Made by a program: the position numbers and the translations under genes. Source: Chloroflexota bacterium (GTDB lineage Bacteria; Chloroflexota; Anaerolineae; Anaerolineales; Anaerolineaceae). From it: a stretch of 64,000 bases of DNA. Below the pieces are notes generated by a model. That model saw nothing but the letters and a program-made list of their open reading frames with translations, was not told the origin of the DNA and did no database searches. Each line of letters starts with the position of its first letter. Position 1 is the first letter of the stretch. Of the stretch, positions 58,257 through 64,000 are shown one piece after another. The DNA is taken from the NCBI GenBank assembly GCA_016838895.1, contig JAEKNU010000011.1, positions 1 through 64,000 of the forward strand, written 5' to 3'.

Positions 58257-60952
58257 TCTTTCCTCGGATATGGTAACGTAAAACTGAATGTACTTCCTTC
58301 ACCTGGCACACTCACCACCCAGATTTCTCCACCCATTAAATCAACCAACCGTTTGCAAATTGAGAGCCCCAATCCAGTTCCTTCATATTGGCGGGTAATT
58401 CCCGAATCTACTTGTCGAAATGGCATAAACAAAGTGGATATGGCATCCTCTGATATACCAATACCCGTATCCATGATTTTGGTAATCAACCAGTTCCCAT
58501 TTATCTCACATTGCAGGGTAATTATGCCTTGCTCTGTAAATTTCACAGCATTGTTCAATAAATTTATCAGCACCTGTTCAACCCTCCGCTGATCACTATG
58601 AATCCGCAACTTCTCTTCAGGCAAGATGACATCTATCTGCAAACTTTTTTGGTTGGACATAGGTGTAATTTTCTCCAAGCTGTTTTGCACTGCTGTGTTC
58701 ATATCGAAATCATCGTAATGAATCTGAATTTGCCCGGCTTCGATCTTAGAAATATCAAGAACATCATTTATCAAATTTAGTAGATGATAGGCACTTCCCT
58801 GAACCATCTTTAGCTGCTTTTCCTGTTCTGTATTTAATTCGCCCACTAGTTTTTGCAATAGAATCCCTGTAAATCCAATGATTGAATTCAAAGGTGTGCG
58901 CAGCTCATGCGACATGGTTGCCAGGAAAGCTGATTTCAATCGATCTGCACTTTCCGCTTTTTGAACCGCCGCAGATAGATTTTCCATCAGTTCGCTCATT
59001 ACTGCATTCAAATTTTCTACTTCAATTACGCGTTTCTCAAGTTCTGTGGTTCTCTCCTGCACGTGGTCTTCCAATTCAGCGGCACGTTCTTGCAGTTCAT
59101 CATGCAACTGCCCGTTTTGAATCGCAATCGCTGCCTGAGCGGCCAGAGCATCCGCCAACATTAAATCATCATCAGAAAAAATGTTGTGCCCATTTCTAAA
59201 CAATGCAAAAATACCAATCACCTGACCAATTGCAATTAATGGAATCCCAATCCAACTGCCCCCATCCTCATCCGAAATTGGACAGAACCAATCACCCATT
59301 TCCTTTGTGTTACGAACCAATACTGATTTTTGATTATGGATCATGGAAACCATGGTCGGGTTACTTTGTAAATCAAATAAATCAGGGCAATTTTCTTTCA
59401 GTATTGCGTTGCCTGATGCATCCCGTATCATCAAAGCAACCAATTTTTCATCCTCTTCAATCAACATCACTGCTGAACGATCATATGGCACTAACTGGTT
59501 CAAATAATCCAGCAGCACACCCAATACCTCATCTATTTCCAAATATCGAGATAAAGCCAGATTTGCTTCCTGAATGGTGCGAGCAACATCTAAAGCTTTC
59601 CGCTCAGCTGACATAGCACGCTGCAGGGCAACTTCATTTTCCTTGCGCTCCGTTATATCCGTGATTGTGCCAACATAACCCACAATCTGATCGTTATCAT
59701 CCAATTCGGGAACTGCCTGACCAATCACCCAGGTAAGCGAACCATCCTGATGTACAAAGCGATAATCTGCATTTGATTTTTTTTGCAATTCGGCTGATTT
59801 CTGCCAACCCTTTGATAATTGATCCCTATCTTCTGGGTGCACAACACTTAACCAAGCATCCCCCATGGCATTTTTGGCAGAAACACCTGATATTTGAGAC
59901 CAAGTAGGATTAACATATGTTGTTGCGCCGAACTTATCAGTACGAAAAATACCTACTGGAGATACATTTGCCAGCATTTGATAACGTTTTTCGCTGGCTT
60001 CTAAATCGGCTGTTTGTCGGCGCACCTGCAATTTTGCCAAAACATAAACAGCCACCAAAAAGAAAATGATCAAACCAGCAGCCAATAACAAGTTATGTAC
60101 CCAATCTGGGGTAACTTCAATTATGTTGCGGTATTGGCTGTCACCCAAGTATTGTTCCTGGAACAGATAATATATGGAATCAGCCTGGTCTTTATAAGCC
60201 CGCAAATGGTTATCAATACGCTCTTTTAAATCCATGGTCATAGGTGCATTCTTTGGAAATGCGAATTTTATTTGGGTAGGTTGAAAAATAATGGCAGTTC
60301 TTTGTATCTCATACCGTTGTTCATTCAGGTTACCGAAGTCCTTATTGGTCACCCCTGCGTTCACTGCTCCGGATTGGACCGCAGCGAATACTTCAGAATA
60401 ACTATCCAACCCAATAAATGAACTTTGTACCCCAAAGGTATCGGTTAATCGCTTTATTCCGTCCGGACCATCAAAGTTCAGGCTGCCGTTTAAGCCAGCA
60501 ATTGTCAGGCCTTCCAGATCAAGGATATTTTCAATAGTCGAATCTTTGGATACATAAACTCTGGCCCAACTTGTTAATACTATTTCTTCAGAAAACGTAT
60601 AGCGATTGCTGCGTTCTTCTGTCCAACCCACATCAGGCAACAGGTCAATCTGACCCGTCATCAAGCGGTCCATACACTCATCCCAACTGCCGTGTACCCA
60701 AACGATTTCCCAGTTTTCATCATCGGCAATTGCCTGAATCAACGCTGGCCAAAAACCGGTTACCTTTCCATTTGCATCTGTATATATCTTTGGCGCATTT
60801 TCATAAACCCCCACCCTGATTACCTGTGGTTCTGATGTATTCCCCCAACCAGCGACCAACATACCAACAAACAAACTCAGCATAATCCAACAGGCACGTT
60901 GAACATACCTTACTTTTTTTTCATGACCACAAGTACACACCAACTTTTTCAT
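58253..60952 (-). CDS. Sensor histidine kinase with periplasmic binding domain, PAS and GAF
   Basis: 899 aa. A membrane-targeting segment (residues 18-38) precedes a family-3 solute-binding domain facing outside (EPQVIRVGVYENAPKIYTDANGKVTGFWPALIQAIADDENWEI), which typically senses amino acids or other small solutes. A membrane helix lies near 288-310. PAS (about 325-445, MLANVSPVGIFRTDKFG) and GAF (about 470-630) follow, then a coiled coil. The kinase core has H-box FLATMSHELRTPLNSIIGF (His present), N-box VLINLLNNAVKFTE, G1 IMDTGIGIS and G2 GTGLGLSICKRL. All catalytic residues are intact. It heads the operon with a receiver and a pseudokinase. The signal sensed is not predictable from sequence. 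Confidence 0.95.
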   Translation of the reverse strand: MKKLVCTCGHEKKVRYVQRACWIMLSLFVGMLVAGWGNTSEPQVIRVGVYENAPKIYTDANGKVTGFWPALIQAIADDENWEIVWVHGSWDECMDRLMTGQIDLLPDVGWTEERSNRYTFSEEIVLTSWARVYVSKDSTIENILDLEGLTIAGLNGSLNFDGPDGIKRLTDTFGVQSSFIGLDSYSEVFAAVQSGAVNAGVTNKDFGNLNEQRYEIQRTAIIFQPTQIKFAFPKNAPMTMDLKERIDNHLRAYKDQADSIYYLFQEQYLGDSQYRNIIEVTPDWVHNLLLAAGLIIFFLVAVYVLAKLQVRRQTADLEASEKRYQMLANVSPVGIFRTDKFGATTYVNPTWSQISGVSAKNAMGDAWLSVVHPEDRDQLSKGWQKSAELQKKSNADYRFVHQDGSLTWVIGQAVPELDDNDQIVGYVGTITDITERKENEVALQRAMSAERKALDVARTIQEANLALSRYLEIDEVLGVLLDYLNQLVPYDRSAVMLIEEDEKLVALMIRDASGNAILKENCPDLFDLQSNPTMVSMIHNQKSVLVRNTKEMGDWFCPISDEDGGSWIGIPLIAIGQVIGIFALFRNGHNIFSDDDLMLADALAAQAAIAIQNGQLHDELQERAAELEDHVQERTTELEKRVIEVENLNAVMSELMENLSAAVQKAESADRLKSAFLATMSHELRTPLNSIIGFTGILLQKLVGELNTEQEKQLKMVQGSAYHLLNLINDVLDISKIEAGQIQIHYDDFDMNTAVQNSLEKITPMSNQKSLQIDVILPEEKLRIHSDQRRVEQVLINLLNNAVKFTEQGIITLQCEINGNWLITKIMDTGIGISEDAISTLFMPFRQVDSGITRQYEGTGLGLSICKRLVDLMGGEIWVVSVPGEGSTFSFTLPYPRKE

Positions 60953-61203
60953 GGAAAAACATTTCCCCTATCAACAATAATATATACCACTAACATTTGG
61001 TGAATCTTATTTTATTGTCAAATATTGTCTACAATGTGTTCCGCCATAGTAATTTTGACGATAAGATCCAATTTATGGAATAACGTCGATTTTTTTCCAA
61101 AATGCACAACCAGATTAATATAATTTATATTTCTAGTATATAGCTACCTCAAATATTAGCAAGTATAGAATATATAAATAACTGCCTGGTTTTTTTTGAA
61201 TTG
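60953..61203. other. AT-rich region before the kinase operon
   Basis: About 250 bp, no ORF. It must hold the promoter of the kinase operon on the minus strand and the 3' end of the next gene's transcript; no consensus promoter, terminator or fold was found. A 20-nt string (61143-61162) resembles 14829-14848. Confidence 0.3.
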
Positions 61204-63207
61204 TTAGCGAATATCATGCAAGGCATACGTAGCCCCAAATTCTTCTTGGGCTGCCGGTAAGTCATTTACAAATACCTGCAAAGCCTCCAATGTTTCACGA
61301 TTTCGATCGTTAATCCAATGCTCAACTGCAAAATTAATGCCTGAATGATATACCATTACGTGTGTAATGCCTTTGTTGCGCCAGGCTTGTAAAATATCCT
61401 CATTATTACCATACGTTTGCCAATCCCTTTTCCAACGGTCCAGAATCTCATCCGGCTGACAATTTGGCAAACAATGATAGCTGCGTGTGTCATAAAGCAG
61501 CAATGTATGCGTATCCTCAGGTAAATTCGTAATCGCTCGCATCGCAGGCATATACCAACCCAATTGCGTATCTAAAAACTCGTCACGGCTGATTTGACCG
61601 CTAAGTACTGAAAAAACCTGCAGGTTAATGGCATTTGTAACAAATTGCAGCATGGTAAAACCCATCACCATCACAATCACTGCCTGAAAGATTTTTGACA
61701 AACGAATTTCAGGGATATTTAATCCCTGTACCCCATGAAATCCGGCTGCACTTAAAAGAATAAATAACGGGAATAATCCATAATGCATGCGTGTCTGTAC
61801 TAAAAAGCCGCTCATCTGATTTGCTGTTGCCCACACCAAAATACCTGTCATTGCCATCCAGATCACGGCTTTCAATAATAGGCGCTGTTGATAATGGAAA
61901 AACTGCCAACCCACCCAGGCTAAGGCACCCAGGCCCAATAGAAGCGGCCCGATGGCATTCCCAAAACCATCCGCACGATGGAACCCAGTAATTGTTGCCA
62001 TAACTGGTAAAAATACAAAATCCAACCAATTGCCCCAGACCGCTCCAGATTGGTATGTGTCAATCCGAATGGGTGTCATATTACCGGACACAAAAAACAA
62101 TGGATAAACAGGATTGCCAGTAAAGGCCAGGTTTTTAATCAGCCATGGAGAAAACACAAGTAACAGCGGCACATTGTACAAAAGCATGGTTTTCCACCAT
62201 GATTTCTTTGTTCGCAAACAGAATAAGGTAATAGCAACTTCAATGCTAATTTGAATGGACCCAGAGGTATATTTGCTGCCCATTAATAGGCCGCCTAGTA
62301 CGCCGGCAATAATCAGCCACTCGGATTTTTGGTGAATCAGCCAGGTAAAAAATGCCAACAGCATGGCACTGCTGAAGAAAAAGGTAACCCAATCCACGTA
62401 TCCCCAGGTTAATGAACTGAGCACAGTGTAACCACACATGAATGAAGTGATCCCTACGATCGCGCTTCGTCGATTGAACTGCTCTGTGATAAAACCTGCT
62501 AAACCCAACAAAGCAGTTACACCCAAAAACCAGACGATCAGCAAAGCTGTGGCTTCATTGAGCAGACTTATCCCCCACAGATACAGCATTTCGCCGTTTT
62601 GCGGCATACCGGATTGGATCTGCCAGGTCAGATCAGAAATTCGGCCATCCAGCAAATAAGCTTTTGGCAGCATAACATGATACATTAATGCATCAAAATG
62701 GAATATGGGTAACCAGTTGGTTAAGAAGGAAAAGAAAAGGCTGATTCCCAACAAAATCATTAACACCCCTTCAAAGCGGGAAAATTTCAACGGTGTAGTA
62801 AAAAGGCTTTGCAATTGTACGAACCATTCAGGGATTAAACGTGCATGCAAACCCAGCACCAGCAGCAATATGGCCCAGGAAATCCAGCGGCTGACGCCTA
62901 GACTCAATCCAATAATCAAGATGGCTACTGCCAGCAAACCGCTTCCTAAAATAATTTGCAATGCAAGCATAACCAGTTTTGCCGGGCCTTGCCGGTTTCG
63001 CAAAATTCGATAACCCAGCAATGCTCCTGCAAACAAAAACAATAACGCACAAATCAGGGGGGCCAAAAATTGCCCTACCTGAATAATCCAATTACCGTCA
63101 AAAGGTTTATGCCCCCAATAATAACCAGCCAAAACCAATAGGATCCAGATAAAGCAGATACCTATCTTCACAGATATATTATCAAACCAATCTCTTAGAT
63201 TTTTCAT
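61204..63207 (-). CDS. Large polytopic membrane protein, glycosyltransferase-39-like
   Basis: 667 aa, roughly twelve hydrophobic helices up to about residue 525, then a soluble C-terminal region (about 530-665: LSGQISRDEFLDTQLGWYMPAMRAITNLPEDTHTLLLYDTRSYHCLP..., VMVYHSGIN). The first large loop contains HFDALMYHVMLPKAYLLDGRI, reminiscent of the Asp-bearing loop of GT-C enzymes using lipid-linked sugars. Probably adds sugars to envelope proteins or lipids, but no motif is decisive. It lies 25 nt after the AlaX gene and could be cotranscribed. SD AAGGGTG. Confidence 0.72.
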   Translation of the reverse strand: MKNLRDWFDNISVKIGICFIWILLVLAGYYWGHKPFDGNWIIQVGQFLAPLICALLFLFAGALLGYRILRNRQGPAKLVMLALQIILGSGLLAVAILIIGLSLGVSRWISWAILLLVLGLHARLIPEWFVQLQSLFTTPLKFSRFEGVLMILLGISLFFSFLTNWLPIFHFDALMYHVMLPKAYLLDGRISDLTWQIQSGMPQNGEMLYLWGISLLNEATALLIVWFLGVTALLGLAGFITEQFNRRSAIVGITSFMCGYTVLSSLTWGYVDWVTFFFSSAMLLAFFTWLIHQKSEWLIIAGVLGGLLMGSKYTSGSIQISIEVAITLFCLRTKKSWWKTMLLYNVPLLLVFSPWLIKNLAFTGNPVYPLFFVSGNMTPIRIDTYQSGAVWGNWLDFVFLPVMATITGFHRADGFGNAIGPLLLGLGALAWVGWQFFHYQQRLLLKAVIWMAMTGILVWATANQMSGFLVQTRMHYGLFPLFILLSAAGFHGVQGLNIPEIRLSKIFQAVIVMVMGFTMLQFVTNAINLQVFSVLSGQISRDEFLDTQLGWYMPAMRAITNLPEDTHTLLLYDTRSYHCLPNCQPDEILDRWKRDWQTYGNNEDILQAWRNKGITHVMVYHSGINFAVEHWINDRNRETLEALQVFVNDLPAAQEEFGATYALHDIR

Positions 63208-63232
63208 CTACACCCTTGCGTTAACTTATCTA

Positions 63233-63955
63233 TTAATTTGTCAGAGAAACGTAAATACGCTTATTTATTTTGCCTTTACTTTTATAATCATCTACTTTGA
63301 TTTGACCTACCTCACGTGTATTCGCTACATGTGTGCCGCCATCTGCCTGTAAATCGAGACCTTCGATTTCAATTGTGCGGATTTCCTTGATCTGCGGGGG
63401 TAACAAATTTATCTTGGTGCGGATCAAATCCGGAATCTGAAAGGCCTCTTCACGTGGTAATACAGCAACCTTTATATCTCGAGTGTTTTGTACTTCTGCA
63501 TTCACAGCGGCATTAATCACACTGATCAGTTCAGCCGACATATGTTCAAATTCAAAATCCATACGGCCTTTTAAGGGCTGCATATCCCCGCCTGTCACAT
63601 GTGCTCCATAATCACGATAAATTACGCCGCACAAAATGTGCATCATGGTATGGGTGCGCATGATATTATAACGACGGTCCCAATCCAATACACCGTGTAC
63701 TTCCTTGCCAACCGCAGGCAATCCATCAAAGGCAGCCAAAATATGCCAGATATCGGCACCAATCTTTTTCACTTTCTCTACCGAATAAACCGTGTTACCC
63801 ACATGCAGTGTACCCATATCATAGGGCTGACCACCACCACCAGGAAAGAAAGCTGTCCTGTCAAGCGTAACAGCATGCAGTTCTTCATTATGAGTCAGTA
63901 CTGAGGCATCAAATTCTTTTAGGTAACTATCATGATGATACAACGCTTCTGTCAT
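63233..63955 (-). CDS. AlaX-type alanyl-tRNA editing protein
   Basis: 240 aa; SD TTGGAGGG before ATG. An N-terminal AlaRS-like beta-barrel region with glycine-rich motif DRTAFFPGGGGQPYDMG near 32-48 precedes the editing domain: zinc ligands HTMMH near 99-103 and the C-terminal QADGGTHVANTREVG near 205-219. In alanyl-tRNA synthetases the position before GGTH is Cys; here it is Asp, as I recall for some stand-alone AlaX proteins. It removes Ser or Gly wrongly attached to tRNA(Ala). No synthetase or C-Ala domain, so this is the medium-length AlaX form. Near the right window edge; complete. Confidence 0.93.
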   Translation of the reverse strand: MTEALYHHDSYLKEFDASVLTHNEELHAVTLDRTAFFPGGGGQPYDMGTLHVGNTVYSVEKVKKIGADIWHILAAFDGLPAVGKEVHGVLDWDRRYNIMRTHTMMHILCGVIYRDYGAHVTGGDMQPLKGRMDFEFEHMSAELISVINAAVNAEVQNTRDIKVAVLPREEAFQIPDLIRTKINLLPPQIKEIRTIEIEGLDLQADGGTHVANTREVGQIKVDDYKSKGKINKRIYVSLTN

Positions 63956-64000
63956 GTTTTACCCTCCAATAACAATATTGTGATATTAAAATTATAACGT

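Noticed and set aside
58882-59616. Plus-strand frames inside the kinase gene
   Set aside because: They overlap a long, motif-rich minus-strand gene and have no SD or domain of their own.

Overview
The window reads as chromosomal DNA of a bacterium of the Chloroflexota, most likely class Anaerolineae. This is an inference from gene content: sugar-binding lipoproteins with Ala/Pro/Glu linkers after the lipid-anchored Cys, lipoproteins with NBR1-type Ig-like domains, Thr-Pro-rich tails on secreted proteins, a RIO-family kinase beside acetyltransferases, and many two-gene ABC permease pairs sharing one ATPase. No rRNA, tRNA, phage, transposase or CRISPR array was seen.

Layout. 1-4.2 kb (minus strand): two secreted repeat proteins, a beta-helix protein cut by the window edge and an RCC1-repeat protein. 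Each is preceded by a copy of the same structured leader element ending in a terminator-like hairpin. 4.2-6.9 kb (plus): RIO kinase and two GNAT acetyltransferases. 6.9-23.3 kb (minus): a large amino-sugar utilisation locus with a ROK-type sugar kinase, nagA, a ROK repressor, two SIS-domain proteins, two complete binding-protein/permease cassettes, a NagZ-type hexosaminidase and one shared UgpC/MsmX-type ATPase. The second binding-protein gene carries an in-frame TAA. Two near-consensus sigma-70 promoters in this locus carry the same palindromic operator over the -35 box, so the ROK protein probably controls itself and the kinase-nagA unit. The two binding-protein genes share a conserved leader of about 280-300 nt.

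23.7-29.8 kb: transketolase, an intracellular GH3 beta-glucosidase with a PA14 domain, and an HtrA-type protease. 29.9-32.7 kb: YheO-type regulator, ornithine cyclodeaminase-family enzyme and PLP aminotransferase. 32.8-36.2 kb: a TetR-type regulator with two tandem helix-turn-helix domains behind a 40-bp dyad, translationally coupled to a rifampin phosphotransferase-like enzyme. 36.3-40.8 kb: exonuclease III, a GIY-YIG protein, three Hsp20 genes in a row, and a DUF438/hemerythrin/PAS protein. 40.9-48.5 kb: an aminotransferase, a J-domain-CheW fusion, a heterodimeric ABC exporter, an auxin-efflux-type carrier with an apparent ATT start, rubredoxin and a PlsC-type acyltransferase.

48.7-56.1 kb: envelope proteins (HhH-membrane-coiled-coil protein, two lipoproteins, an isoprenylcysteine-methyltransferase-like protein, a polytopic protein) and two small or unrecognised genes. 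56.1-61 kb: a signalling operon of a binding-protein/PAS/GAF histidine kinase, a single receiver and a receiver-GAF-pseudokinase whose phospho-accepting His is Tyr. 61.2-64 kb: a polytopic glycosyltransferase-like protein and an AlaX-type tRNA editing enzyme.

The strongest leads for something undescribed are the paired leader RNAs (before the secreted proteins and before the sugar-binding lipoproteins), the tandem-HTH TetR protein with its outsized dyad, the J-domain-CheW fusion and the histidine pseudokinase.
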